Of a stretch of DNA of 64,000 nt, positions 35,348-44,369 are shown piece after piece. The position numbers were made by a program, and so were the translations under genes. The notes under the pieces were generated by a model, which did no database searches, was not told the DNA's origin, and worked only from the letters and a program-made list of their open reading frames with translations. The stretch is from Vibrio zhugei (GTDB lineage: Bacteria > Pseudomonadota > Gammaproteobacteria > Enterobacterales > Vibrionaceae): assembly GCF_003716875.1 (NCBI RefSeq), contig NZ_CP033077.1:186001-250000 (forward strand). Direction: 5' to 3'. Each line of letters begins with the position of its first letter. Position 1 is the first letter of the stretch.

Positions 35348-36914
35348 ACAAACCGCATTTACGGCTCCTCATTATTTGGCCGCACAAACCGGTCAACGGA
35401 TTTTAGAGTCTGGTGGCACCGCCTGTGAAGCGATGGTGGCGGCGGCCGCGATGATTACGGTGCAATATCCACACATGAGTGGATTAGGCGGCGATGGTTT
35501 TTGGCTCATCGCGAAAGCCGGTGAACGGCCCGTTGCGATTGATGCCAGTGGTCCTGCCGCAGCAGGAGCGACGTTGACATCCTATCAACAACGAGCTGAT
35601 GGCATTCCTGAAAGTGGTGGCGCTGCGGCACTCACAATGGCCGGAGCCGTTGCGGGGTGGCAAATGGCGTTGCAATACAATCATTCAGGACTGGGTTTGG
35701 AGGCGTTGCTGGGAGACGCGATTCAAGCGGCAGAAGCCGGTATTGATGTGACCGATAGTTTGGCGTTCGCCAGTCATAAAACATTCGCTCGTTTGCAAGA
35801 TGAGCCTCATTTTAATCAATGGTATTTGACTGATAGCATGCCGCTGTCTGCGGGCGAGCAAATCGCTAACGTGGCTCTGAGTAAAACCCTGCAACATATA
35901 GCCCACTCTGGCTTGGATGACTTTTATCATGGTGAATTAGCCAAACGCATGGCAGACGATCTCCAAGCGGTTGGCAGCCCACTGCAATTGAGTGATTTTC
36001 ATGAATATGCAGCACGCTGGTGTGAGCCACTAACGGCTTCGATTTCTAAAGGTCAGTTGTATAACTTAGGGGCACCGACACAGGGACTCGCTTCGCTATT
36101 AATTTTAGCCATTTACGATCGCTTAGTGAATGACAACATGCTAGAAATCGATCATGTCCACTGTTTGGTGGAAGCCACAAAACAGGCGTTCATCATCCGA
36201 GATCGATTGATTACCGATCCCCAGTGTATGAGCGAAGAATTGCAAGATTACTTAGCCCCGGATCACATTGAAGCGCTGGCACAGGCGGTCGATAGCAATC
36301 AAGCTGCACCGTGGCCACATGTGGCTAAGCCGGGGGATACCGTATGGATGGGGGCTTGTGATAAAGATGGAACCATGGTGAGCTACATCCAAAGCTTATA
36401 TTGGGAGTTTGGTTCTGGTGTTGTTTTACCCCAAACCGGCATCGTATGGAATTGTCGGGGGAAAAGCTTTTCATTAGATGACCGCCATCACAATGTTTTG
36501 GCGCCGCGCAAGAAACCGTTTCATACGTTGAATCCAGCCTATGCCGAACTGAACGATGGTCGACGTATGGTGTACGGCACAATGGGCGGTGAAGGACAAC
36601 CCCAGACGCAAGGGTGTTTGTTCAGCCGTTACGTCTACCAAAATGAGACGTTGCAAGACGCGGTGGCGAAACCAAGATGGTTACTTGGCCGGACATGGGG
36701 AACCGCCAAAGACAATTTACGCTTAGAACAAGGACTGTACGATACCTTAGGAGCTAGCTTAAAAAAACGAGGCCACGACGTAACGGTGGTCCCAAACAAC
36801 AATGAAGTGATGGGGCATGCCGGTGCCATCATGATCTGCGCCAATGGCACTGCACAAGCGACAAGTGATCCGCGCAGTGACGGAACTTACCTACTGGGAG
36901 ACTTTCATGGATAA
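35337..36914 (+). CDS. hpxW: Oxamate amidohydrolase HpxW (gamma-glutamyltranspeptidase-like)
   Basis: 525 residues; ATG at 35337 has AGGGAG just upstream and overlaps the amidase gene. It has the Ntn-hydrolase GGT fold with the autoprocessing Thr335 in PGDTVWMGACDKDG, then SYIQSLYWEFGSGVVLP and GTMGGEGQPQTQG, which are characteristic of HpxW rather than true GGT. There is no signal peptide, unlike periplasmic GGTs, so the enzyme acts in the cytosol. HpxW hydrolyses oxamate to oxalate and ammonia, the last step of the ureide route. It overlaps hpxJ by 8 bases. Confidence 0.9.
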   Translation: MTDKQTAFTAPHYLAAQTGQRILESGGTACEAMVAAAAMITVQYPHMSGLGGDGFWLIAKAGERPVAIDASGPAAAGATLTSYQQRADGIPESGGAAALTMAGAVAGWQMALQYNHSGLGLEALLGDAIQAAEAGIDVTDSLAFASHKTFARLQDEPHFNQWYLTDSMPLSAGEQIANVALSKTLQHIAHSGLDDFYHGELAKRMADDLQAVGSPLQLSDFHEYAARWCEPLTASISKGQLYNLGAPTQGLASLLILAIYDRLVNDNMLEIDHVHCLVEATKQAFIIRDRLITDPQCMSEELQDYLAPDHIEALAQAVDSNQAAPWPHVAKPGDTVWMGACDKDGTMVSYIQSLYWEFGSGVVLPQTGIVWNCRGKSFSLDDRHHNVLAPRKKPFHTLNPAYAELNDGRRMVYGTMGGEGQPQTQGCLFSRYVYQNETLQDAVAKPRWLLGRTWGTAKDNLRLEQGLYDTLGASLKKRGHDVTVVPNNNEVMGHAGAIMICANGTAQATSDPRSDGTYLLGDFHG

Positions 36915-38139
36915 TCAAACATCAATTTTCGAAACGCTGAATCCACCACAACGTTTATTAATGGGCCCCGGTCCAATCAATGCCTACCCACGAGTGCATC
37001 AGGCCATATCCCAATCGCTAATAGGTCAGTACGATCCGGTCATGACGGAGTATATGAATCAAGTACAGAGCTTATATCGCGGCGTTTTTGAGACCAATAA
37101 TCAACAAACTTTACTTGTCGACGGGACTGCTCGTTCGGGCATTGAGGCGGTCTTAGTGTCCGTATTGAAACCGGGAGATAAAATCTTGATTCCGGTGATT
37201 GGCCGGTTTGGTCATTTACTATGTGAAATCGCCCAGCGTGTTGGGGCTGAAATTCGGACAATCAACGTTGAATGGGGACACGTGTGCAGTGCTGAGCAAG
37301 TGGAAGACGAAATCAAACGTTTTCAGCCTAAGCTTTTGGCCACCGTGCAAGGGGATACGTCAACGACGATGAATCAACCTCTGAAAGCGATTGGCGAGGT
37401 GTGTCATCGTTACGGTGTCTTGTTTTATTGTGATGCGACGGCCTCAATCGCCGGCAATGAACTCAAAGTGGACGAATGGCATTTAGATGCTGTCTCCGCC
37501 GGTTTGCAAAAATGTTTAGGTGGGCCGTCTGGTTCATCGCCGATCACATTGAGTGATCAATGTGCTGAAGTCATTAATCGTCGTAAACACGTTGAAGCCG
37601 GTATTCGTGCCGCGCATCACAAAGAAGGGGGGGACTTAATGATTCAATCGAATTATTTTGATTTAGCCATGATCATGGATTATTGGGGCCCAGAGCGTTT
37701 GAATCATCATACAGAGGCGACGTCAATGTTGTATGCCGCACGAGAATGCGCGCGGTTATTCTTAGAAGAAGGCCCAGACAAGGTGATCGCTCGACATAAG
37801 CAAGCGGGTGAGGCGTTAGCCGCTGGGTTATCGGCGATGGGGCTACGCTTGTTTGGCGACCAAACTCAGAAAATGAATAATGTGGTCGGCGTTTATATCC
37901 CCGATGGCGTGCAGGGCGATGAGGTACGTTCAGAGCTTCTTAACCGCTTTGGGATTGAAATTGGCACCTCGTTTGGCCCTCTCCACGGTAAAATTTGGCG
38001 GATTGGCACCATGGGATATAACGCTCATCAAGAGTGCGTACTGACCACACTGGCAGCGCTAGAATCCATTTTGATTCGCCACCGAGCACGTATTGATGTT
38101 GGCCAAGCGGTTGGCGCCGCGATGGCATTTTATCGCTAG
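36907..38139 (+). CDS. hpxJ: Ureidoglycine-glyoxylate aminotransferase HpxJ/PucG
   Basis: 410 residues; ATG at 36907 with GGGAG five bases upstream. Class-V aminotransferase fold: GPGPINAYPRVHQA at the start, YCDATASIAGNELKVDEW, and the PLP lysine Lys202 in SAGLQKCLGGPSG. It moves the amino group of (S)-ureidoglycine to glyoxylate, giving oxalurate and glycine. Alanine-glyoxylate and serine-glyoxylate aminotransferases are close relatives, but the adjoining hpxK and hpxW genes settle the call. Confidence 0.88.
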   Translation: MDNQTSIFETLNPPQRLLMGPGPINAYPRVHQAISQSLIGQYDPVMTEYMNQVQSLYRGVFETNNQQTLLVDGTARSGIEAVLVSVLKPGDKILIPVIGRFGHLLCEIAQRVGAEIRTINVEWGHVCSAEQVEDEIKRFQPKLLATVQGDTSTTMNQPLKAIGEVCHRYGVLFYCDATASIAGNELKVDEWHLDAVSAGLQKCLGGPSGSSPITLSDQCAEVINRRKHVEAGIRAAHHKEGGDLMIQSNYFDLAMIMDYWGPERLNHHTEATSMLYAARECARLFLEEGPDKVIARHKQAGEALAAGLSAMGLRLFGDQTQKMNNVVGVYIPDGVQGDEVRSELLNRFGIEIGTSFGPLHGKIWRIGTMGYNAHQECVLTTLAALESILIRHRARIDVGQAVGAAMAFYR

Positions 38140-38171
38140 GATGGGTGTCCGTTAACAGAAGGAAGAAAAGC

Positions 38172-39404
38172 ATGGATAGCGCTTTATTGGCCGCACATCA
38201 GATTATGGAATACGCTGATATCTTGGCGACATTCAGTGCCGATGATGATGGCATCACACGTGCATACTTAACTGAGCAGCACCAACAAGCTCACCAGCAA
38301 ATACAAGCCTGGATGGAACACGCTGGGCTATTGAGTTGGGAAGACAGCGTCGGCAATCAGTGGGGTAGAAAAGTGTCGCCGAATCCCACCTTGCCAACCT
38401 TAATTATTGGCTCTCATAGTGACACCGTCACTAATGCAGGGAAATATGATGGTAATTTAGGCATTTTATTGGCCATTGCTGCGCTAGACCAATTGCGTGA
38501 GGTCGCGTTACCTTTCCATGTGGATGTGGTGGCTTTTGCTGATGAAGAAGGGACACGCTTTAATACCACACTCATTGGCTCTTCCGCCGTGGCTGGTATC
38601 TACCAATCACAGTGGCTTACCGTAACGGACCGTGATGGGGTGACGATGGGCGATGCCATGCGCAAGTTTGGTCTCGATCCTGCAAACATTGCCTCCGCTG
38701 CTCGGCGTGCAAGTGATGTCTCCGCTTATTTAGAGGTGCATATTGAGCAAGGTCCGGTGTTAGAAGCCAACAACCGTGCGGTCGGAGTGGTGTCCGGTAT
38801 TGCAGGAGCTAAGCGTTATGAGTTGAACGTAACTGGAACAGCGGGGCATGCGGGGACAGTGCCGCTGTCGTTGCGACGAGATGCGTTGTGCGGCGCGGCG
38901 GAAATGATTCAGTTCATTGAATATTACGCAGGGAAGCATGATATGGTCGCAACCGTTGGTATGTGTCATACCCCGCAGGGGGCGGTCAATGTCATTCCGG
39001 GCAAGACGCAATTTACGTTAGATATCCGTAGTGAGAATCAAGACAAGTTAGAACATGCTGCGCAAGAAATTATGGTGGCACTTGAACGTATTGCCAAGCA
39101 TCGTCAATTGCAGTTAGAGGTCAGTAATATCTATGATGCTCCCGCGGTTCTGTGTAGCGAGGGATTGAGTCAATTGTGGGCAGATGCGGTTCATCGTGTG
39201 ACAGGACAAGAGGCGTTACTGTTGCCGAGCGGTGCCGGTCATGATGGTCTGGCGATGGCAACACTTACTGAGGTTGGCATGCTCTTTGTACGTTGTGAAA
39301 AGGGCATCAGTCACCATCCAGCAGAGCAAGTAAGTGTCGACGATGTGAGTGTCGCTTTGCAGACTTTGGTTGCCATGATTCAAGGTTTGTCACTCAAGCA
39401 ATAA
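38172..39404 (+). CDS. hpxK: Allantoate amidohydrolase HpxK (M20 family)
   Basis: 410 residues from the ATG at 38172 with AAGGA eight bases upstream. M20 metal ligands: His82 in IGSHSDTV, Asp93 in KYDGNLG and the Glu pair in FADEEGTRF (125-126); later HIEQGPVLE and GAGHDGLAMA. It hydrolyses allantoate to (S)-ureidoglycine, ammonia and CO2, feeding HpxJ. N-carbamoyl-L-amino acid hydrolases look similar, but the pathway context points to allantoate. Last gene of the ten-gene operon. Confidence 0.9.
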   Translation: MDSALLAAHQIMEYADILATFSADDDGITRAYLTEQHQQAHQQIQAWMEHAGLLSWEDSVGNQWGRKVSPNPTLPTLIIGSHSDTVTNAGKYDGNLGILLAIAALDQLREVALPFHVDVVAFADEEGTRFNTTLIGSSAVAGIYQSQWLTVTDRDGVTMGDAMRKFGLDPANIASAARRASDVSAYLEVHIEQGPVLEANNRAVGVVSGIAGAKRYELNVTGTAGHAGTVPLSLRRDALCGAAEMIQFIEYYAGKHDMVATVGMCHTPQGAVNVIPGKTQFTLDIRSENQDKLEHAAQEIMVALERIAKHRQLQLEVSNIYDAPAVLCSEGLSQLWADAVHRVTGQEALLLPSGAGHDGLAMATLTEVGMLFVRCEKGISHHPAEQVSVDDVSVALQTLVAMIQGLSLKQ

Positions 39405-39408
39405 TCGT

Positions 39409-39442
39409 GACGGTTTGTTCCATGGTTATCGAGCAAACCGTC
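39409..39442. terminator. Hairpin between convergent hpxK and guaD
   Basis: Stem GACGGTTTG (39409-39417) / CAAACCGTC (39434-39442). No T-run; convergent position suggests a two-way terminator. Confidence 0.55.
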
Positions 39443-39450
39443 CATTCCTA

Positions 39451-40770
39451 TCAGTGTGCAGCATGGCGTTCATAGACTCGCTGACCTGCAACATAGGTCG
39501 ATTGTACGACGGATTCGTTCCCTAAGAGCAGTAACGCAAATAATCGGCTTTTTATATCGGCAACGTGTCTGATTCGTTGTTTGAGTATCGGTAAATTATC
39601 GACATTAATCACGATGAAATCGGCTTCCGTGCCTGTGTTTAGGTTACCAATCTTATCCTCAAGAGACATCGAGACCGCGGTGCCTTGTGTACATTGATAC
39701 AAGGATTCTAAGGGGTTAAGGCAATGCGCTTGCATTTGACATGCTTTGTACGCATCCGCTAGGTTTTCAAATAAAGACAGACGAGTTCCGGCGCCAATAT
39801 CACTGCCAAATGCGATATTGCCGTCGAGGTTTTTGACTTTTTGGTAGGGAAATAGTCCCTTACCTAAGAAGAAGTTTGAAGTGGGGCAACTCACAATCGT
39901 TGCGTCGGATTGAGCGATGCGCTTAAATTCTTCATCACTAAAATAGAGGCAATGACCGAGCAGTGAACGTTCACGTATCAGCCCTGATTGTTCGAAGATC
40001 GATAAATAGTCTCGATGCTGCGGGTAGAGACTTTTGGCAAGTTCTACCTCAGCAAGACTGTCACTTAAATGACTTTGAATAAAAATATCGGGGTGACGTT
40101 TGGCTATGTGAGTGATTTCGGTAAGAAGTTGGGGGGTACATGCCACCGCATAGCGCGGCGACAGAGCATATAAATGACGCCCATTATTATGCCAACGTTC
40201 AATTAATGCTTCTGTCTGATAGGCGGCTTCTGCTGGTTTATCTCTCATCATATCCGAAGCAAATCTATCCATCATCACTTTACCGCAGATCATGCGAGCC
40301 TGATATAATTCGGTGGCTTCAAAGAAAGCGTCGACTGATTCTGGGAAACGGGCCGCAAAGACACTGGCGGTAGTCGTACCGTTTGCAAAGAGTTGGTTGA
40401 GAAAATCGATCGCTTGTGCTTTAGCATAGTTTTTATCTTGATATTTCTTTTCAGTCGGATAGGTATAGGTTTTTAACCAATCAAGCAGTTGTTTGCCATA
40501 ACTGGCCATGATTTCCATTTGCGGATAATGAACATGGGCGTCGATTAAACCAGGCAGGATAAGCCCATGATGATGAGTCACAGGGTGGTGATTTGGGTTC
40601 AGCGTAGTTTGATGATGCAAAAAATGGTCGTAAGTATTGAGATATTCAATACGGCTACCACGTGTGATTAATATGCCATCATCATAATACTGATAATCGT
40701 TTTGTGGGGATCTCGTTACCCGAGGAAAGTGAAATATTCTACCGCGATGAATCTGTATACAATCGTCCAT
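39451..40770 (-). CDS. guaD: Guanine deaminase
   Basis: 439 residues from the ATG at 40770, chosen because it gives the family N terminus (IQIHRGRIFHFPRV); a start 15 codons upstream is possible. Zinc-amidohydrolase motifs: LIDAHVHYPQMEIMASYG, IQSHLSDS, LLGHCLYFSDEE and FGSDIGAGTRLSLFENL. It deaminates guanine to xanthine. It extends the purine theme, but xanthine oxidation and urate genes are not in the window. A TGTATACAAT site lies inside codons 3-6, and the start has no strong ribosome site. Confidence 0.9.
   Translation of the reverse strand: MDDCIQIHRGRIFHFPRVTRSPQNDYQYYDDGILITRGSRIEYLNTYDHFLHHQTTLNPNHHPVTHHHGLILPGLIDAHVHYPQMEIMASYGKQLLDWLKTYTYPTEKKYQDKNYAKAQAIDFLNQLFANGTTTASVFAARFPESVDAFFEATELYQARMICGKVMMDRFASDMMRDKPAEAAYQTEALIERWHNNGRHLYALSPRYAVACTPQLLTEITHIAKRHPDIFIQSHLSDSLAEVELAKSLYPQHRDYLSIFEQSGLIRERSLLGHCLYFSDEEFKRIAQSDATIVSCPTSNFFLGKGLFPYQKVKNLDGNIAFGSDIGAGTRLSLFENLADAYKACQMQAHCLNPLESLYQCTQGTAVSMSLEDKIGNLNTGTEADFIVINVDNLPILKQRIRHVADIKSRLFALLLLGNESVVQSTYVAGQRVYERHAAH
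40754..40763. promoter_or_regulatory. Third TGTATACAAT site, inside the guaD start
   Basis: Identical 10-mer to those flanking the GntR/permease region. It lies a few codons into guaD rather than upstream; if bound, it would act as a roadblock to transcription. Confidence 0.5.
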
Positions 40771-41065
40771 AATTCTACTAAGTATGTTTGTGATAGTCAC
40801 TGTGTCGCATTTCATCCCATCAGATTGTGGCTAGAGACAATCTCGTGTATTCGATAAAACGCGTTTATGTGGGAAGATAATTCTACTTCCTCTACTCTAA
40901 TCAATAACTTACCATAGCCTTATGAAACTTGGCGAATCGAAAGGGGACGTCACCATTTATTTTTGTCTTTTTTTTTGAGAATAGTTACAAAAATAGGTTG
41001 AATGACCTCGCGTTGACTAAAATTAACATGTCAGTGTCTTTATATCATCTATGGAAGGGAGCGAG

Positions 41066-41440
41066 ATGAACATTCATTCCGGCGTTCATAATTATATGGA
41101 AATTTTAGTTGGGCAAGCATTAGTCGAGTTGGATTTTCAATGGTATTATCACGAAGAGCAGCTAGCCGATGTAGCTTGCCTCGCGCTTAACCAACTGCGG
41201 CCTGTTTATATTCGACATGACATTGATTTTTTATCGGCGCTCACAGAAGCGCGATTGGTCATCTTGAAAGAAAGTGCAAAAACCGCATTATTGGCAGCGG
41301 AGTCGATGATCATACATGACCGACGTCAGAGTCGTGACAACAATCCGGTTGTCATGCCATCGCGGGATTGGTTTGCAGAGGATCAAGAGCTTGAATGGTA
41401 TGAAACTCCAATTTTAAAAACGAAAGAGATGGTAGATTAA
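41066..41440 (+). CDS. ComFB-like late-competence family protein
   Basis: 124 residues. ATG at 41066 (AAGGGAG upstream) is preferred over 41051. The motif HNYMEILVGQALVELD followed by CLALNQLRPVYIRHDIDFLSAL fits the ComFB family (PF10719-type). In bacilli ComFB belongs to the competence operon; in Gram-negatives the role is unclear and c-di-GMP or c-di-AMP binding has been reported for relatives. It is followed 9 bases later by the HlyU-family gene, so the two form a small operon. Similar pairs occur in vibrios. Confidence 0.75.
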   Translation: MNIHSGVHNYMEILVGQALVELDFQWYYHEEQLADVACLALNQLRPVYIRHDIDFLSALTEARLVILKESAKTALLAAESMIIHDRRQSRDNNPVVMPSRDWFAEDQELEWYETPILKTKEMVD

Positions 41441-41449
41441 GGAATCATT

Positions 41450-41728
41450 GTGGGATTATTTACGCGTTTATTTGGTGAAAAAAAAGCAGTCGTCAAACCA
41501 GAAGTGACACCGGTTGAGTATCAAGGGTACTTTATCTATCAAGAAGCGTTAGAGGAAGGCCGCCAGTTTCGGGTTGCCGGTCGCATAACCAAATCCATTG
41601 ATGGTGAAGAAAAAGAGCACCGATTTATCCGCTCTGATGTCTTAGCGAGTGAACAAGAAGCCAATGAACTGATGCTAAGTAAAGCGAAAATGTTCATTGA
41701 CCAGATGGGTGATAATATTTTCGCCTAA
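41450..41728 (+). CDS. HlyU-family protein (PF10115 type)
   Basis: 92 residues, start GTG with AAGGA six bases upstream. Family hallmarks: YQGYFIYQEALEEGRQFRVAGRI, EKEHRFIRSDVLAS and SKAMFIDQMGDNIF-like ending (AKMFIDQMGDNIF). The PF10115 family is named after the haemolysin activator HlyU, but it is not the ArsR-type HlyU of V. cholerae, and activity as a regulator is uncertain. A terminator follows directly. Confidence 0.85.
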   Translation: MGLFTRLFGEKKAVVKPEVTPVEYQGYFIYQEALEEGRQFRVAGRITKSIDGEEKEHRFIRSDVLASEQEANELMLSKAKMFIDQMGDNIFA

Positions 41729-41744
41729 TCATTGTATTTTATAG

Positions 41745-41772
41745 AAAAAAGCGCCGTGTTAGGCGCTTTTTA
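41745..41772 (+). terminator. Terminator after the HlyU-family gene
   Basis: Stem AAAAGCGCC / GGCGCTTTT with a 6-base loop and T-run in the right arm. Confidence 0.88.
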
Positions 41773-42256
41773 GTGTGCGGCTTACTACGTTTATAGATGA
41801 GTGCCGCGGTGGTATTTCTGTTGTTGCCAGTACCTGATTGCCGCTCCCAAACGCCTCCCGTTGGCAATACATTGTGATGAGTACTGGTGATTTTTTGCTT
41901 TAGGTCGGTTGGTATCTAATGAGTATCTTCGCTCTGAAAATCTGTCATGATGTTAAGTTGATTTGTGTGTAGTATGAATAGACTTGGTATGATTCAGTGT
42001 ACGACTCAATGAGGCTGAGTCTGATGTGCAACTGTATGAATTCGTTTTCATTGATAGCATGAATGAGACACGCAAAATACGCTGATGGTGTATACAAAAA
42101 AGTATTTAAAATGTATGTTATTGGTCCATTAACGCAATATTGTATAGTCGCGATATGGTATAACAGCAAGACCTTTTCTGAAAGATAACCATTATTGACA
42201 TAAATATAACATTTAGGCTTATTGCATCGTTAATACTTTGCCGAAGTTTTGAATTA
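41773..42256. other. Intergenic region upstream of vxrA
   Basis: About 480 bases, AT-rich. A TTGACA at 42195-42200 could be a -35 for vxrA, but the matching -10 is poor. A partial TGTATACAAA occurs at 42089-42098. No ORF or RNA recognised. Confidence 0.35.
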
Positions 42257-43732
42257 ATGACTTATAAAAGATTTCTATTGAAAAACGCGATTACGACAGC
42301 ATTTGTAGTCATTGGAACCATGTTCTCTGCTTTAGCGCACGCCGATTCGCTACCAGAACGTATTGATCTTTTCGTATCGCTGTTTGATTACGATGATGCG
42401 GTAGTGTCCTACGACTTGAATACGTTGCATCGTGATTTTCCCGATGTGTTGATTCGACCTAGCACGATGTTACCACAAACGACAAAGTATCCGTTGAACG
42501 CACTGCAGCAGTTGTATCGTTTAGCAAACACGTGTAGTGGTAAATTACCGTATAATCCATTAGTGACGGAACCCCTTTCTTTCACACGAGCGATGTGTAA
42601 AGGGACGAAACTAAAGCCGAGCTGGTTTGCTCGAAGTGGGCTTATTCATCCGGGGGGTGGAACTTATGCTGCTCGGTATGTGCAGAAACATACGAATATG
42701 TTTGCTGCGTTACAGCAATACATGCATATTGAAGAACGACCAAAAGCACCGACAAATACATTATTAGGACGTTTACAGTCTATGAATAATCAGTCGCTGC
42801 AAGCCTTACTCGACGGATCGCTTATGTTCAGTGAGCATGAGGAACTCTGGCTGAGAAAAGGTGACAAATATTATGTGTTCGATTTAGGAGAGTGGAGTCA
42901 GAATGCAAGAAAAGCAGGCTTAACCTATAACCTAACCAGTGCGAACACGGCATGCTTTGTTCAACGCGGTAATATTTGCTGGGACATTGAAGATCACTCC
43001 AGCTTACTGCGTATCAGTATGATTGTGTTAGTGATTGCCAATATTCTATTGGTATTAGGGTGGGCGATTTATCGCTGGAATTCCAAGCGGAATGAAATGC
43101 GCAGTCGTATGTTGATCCTGCAGATATTAACGCATGAACTACGTACGCCAATTGCGAGCTTATCTTTAACAGTAGAAGGCTTTAGGCGTGAGTTCGAGCA
43201 TCTACCGCATAGTGTGTATGATGAGTTTCGACGTCTATGTGAAGACTCTCGTCGTTTGAGACAGCTCGCCGAGGCAAGCAAAGACTATTTACAATCGGAC
43301 AATAAACCATTATCAACACAATGGGTTCCATCTGTTGCTGAGTGGTTGGAGTTTAAATTAGAAGAGGAGTTCTCAGAGCCGATAGCGCTGGAAATAAATA
43401 ATGATATCGCAGCAAAGCTGAATGTATATTGGTTAGGAACCTGTGTTGATAACCTGATTCGTAATGCTGTGAAATATGGCGTTGCTCCTGTTGCGTTGGA
43501 TGTAACTACCGCAGATAACTCAGTCACGATAAAAGTGACGGATCAAGGCTCACTTAGCCATAAAGATTGGCGGCAATTGCGTAAGCCATTTGTGAGTAAA
43601 AGCGGTCTTGGACTTGGATTGACTATTGTAGAATCAATGGTTGGAAGAATGGGCGGTACGATGAGCCTTATTGGACCACCGACAACATTTATATTGGAGA
43701 TACCTTGTGAAACAGACATTGCTTCTCGTTGA
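42257..43732 (+). CDS. vxrA: Sensor histidine kinase VxrA
   Basis: 491 residues. N-terminal signal/membrane segment (about 8-28), periplasmic sensor of about 220 residues with four Cys (93, 114, 233, 241), second membrane segment at about 251-273, then HisKA with His293 in THELRTPIASL and an HATPase domain (CVDNLIRNAVKYG; GLGLGLTIVESMVGRMGG). The five-gene order kinase, regulator, DUF2861, TraF-like, UPF0181 matches VxrABCDE of V. cholerae, which governs cell-wall stress tolerance, type VI secretion and biofilm. The start ATG has a weak ribosome site. It overlaps the regulator gene by 26 bases. Confidence 0.85.
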   Translation: MTYKRFLLKNAITTAFVVIGTMFSALAHADSLPERIDLFVSLFDYDDAVVSYDLNTLHRDFPDVLIRPSTMLPQTTKYPLNALQQLYRLANTCSGKLPYNPLVTEPLSFTRAMCKGTKLKPSWFARSGLIHPGGGTYAARYVQKHTNMFAALQQYMHIEERPKAPTNTLLGRLQSMNNQSLQALLDGSLMFSEHEELWLRKGDKYYVFDLGEWSQNARKAGLTYNLTSANTACFVQRGNICWDIEDHSSLLRISMIVLVIANILLVLGWAIYRWNSKRNEMRSRMLILQILTHELRTPIASLSLTVEGFRREFEHLPHSVYDEFRRLCEDSRRLRQLAEASKDYLQSDNKPLSTQWVPSVAEWLEFKLEEEFSEPIALEINNDIAAKLNVYWLGTCVDNLIRNAVKYGVAPVALDVTTADNSVTIKVTDQGSLSHKDWRQLRKPFVSKSGLGLGLTIVESMVGRMGGTMSLIGPPTTFILEIPCETDIASR

Positions 43733-44366
43733 AGACGATAAAAATTTAGCAGACGGCCTATTGGTAAGTTTGGAACAAGCGGGATATAACTGTTTACACG
43801 CTGAAACCATTGCTGAAGTAAAACCGCATTGGGAACACGCTGACTTGGTCGTTTTAGACCGCCAGTTGCCCGATGGTGACTCAGTTCAACATCTTGCTGA
43901 CTGGAAACAAATTAAAGATATACCTGTCATTTTGTTAACCGCTCTAGTGACAGTCAAAGATAAAGTTGCGGGTTTGGATGCTGGAGCGACCGACTATCTC
44001 ACTAAACCTTTTGCAGAAGCGGAATTATTCGCGCGTATTCGTGCACAAATGCGTGCTCCGGATGAAGAAGGTGCCGATGATAATAAAGTGGTTACCAACC
44101 ACTTGGTGATCGATAAAGCAACACGTGAGGTGTTCTATCATGATGAATCGATTACCTTAACCCGTACCGAATTTGATTTGTTGTTATTCTTAGCCAGCAA
44201 CCTTGGTCGTGTTTTTACCCGTGATGAGTTACTCGATCATGTTTGGGGTTATAACCACTTCCCAACGACGCGTACTGTCGATACACATGTTCTGCAGCTG
44301 CGTCAGAAATTGCCAGGCTTAGATATCGAGACGCTACGCGGTGTCGGATATAAAATGAAAGCGTAA
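43707..44366 (+). CDS. vxrB: OmpR-family response regulator VxrB
   Basis: 219 residues from a GTG start with GGAG seven bases upstream. Receiver domain with Asp51 in LVVLDRQLPDGD as phosphoacceptor and Lys in YLTKPFAEAE; C-terminal winged helix (TRTEFDLLLFLASNLGRVFTRDELLDHVWGY; RTVDTHVLQLRQKL). It receives phosphate from VxrA and regulates transcription, in V. cholerae including peptidoglycan synthesis genes. Confidence 0.9.
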   Translation: MKQTLLLVEDDKNLADGLLVSLEQAGYNCLHAETIAEVKPHWEHADLVVLDRQLPDGDSVQHLADWKQIKDIPVILLTALVTVKDKVAGLDAGATDYLTKPFAEAELFARIRAQMRAPDEEGADDNKVVTNHLVIDKATREVFYHDESITLTRTEFDLLLFLASNLGRVFTRDELLDHVWGYNHFPTTRTVDTHVLQLRQKLPGLDIETLRGVGYKMKA

Positions 44367-44369
44367 ATA

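Noticed and set aside
41773..42256. TGTATACAAA at 42089 as a fourth GntR operator
   Set aside because: Only 9 of 10 bases match, it lies ahead of vxrA rather than a purine gene, and it is not a full palindrome.
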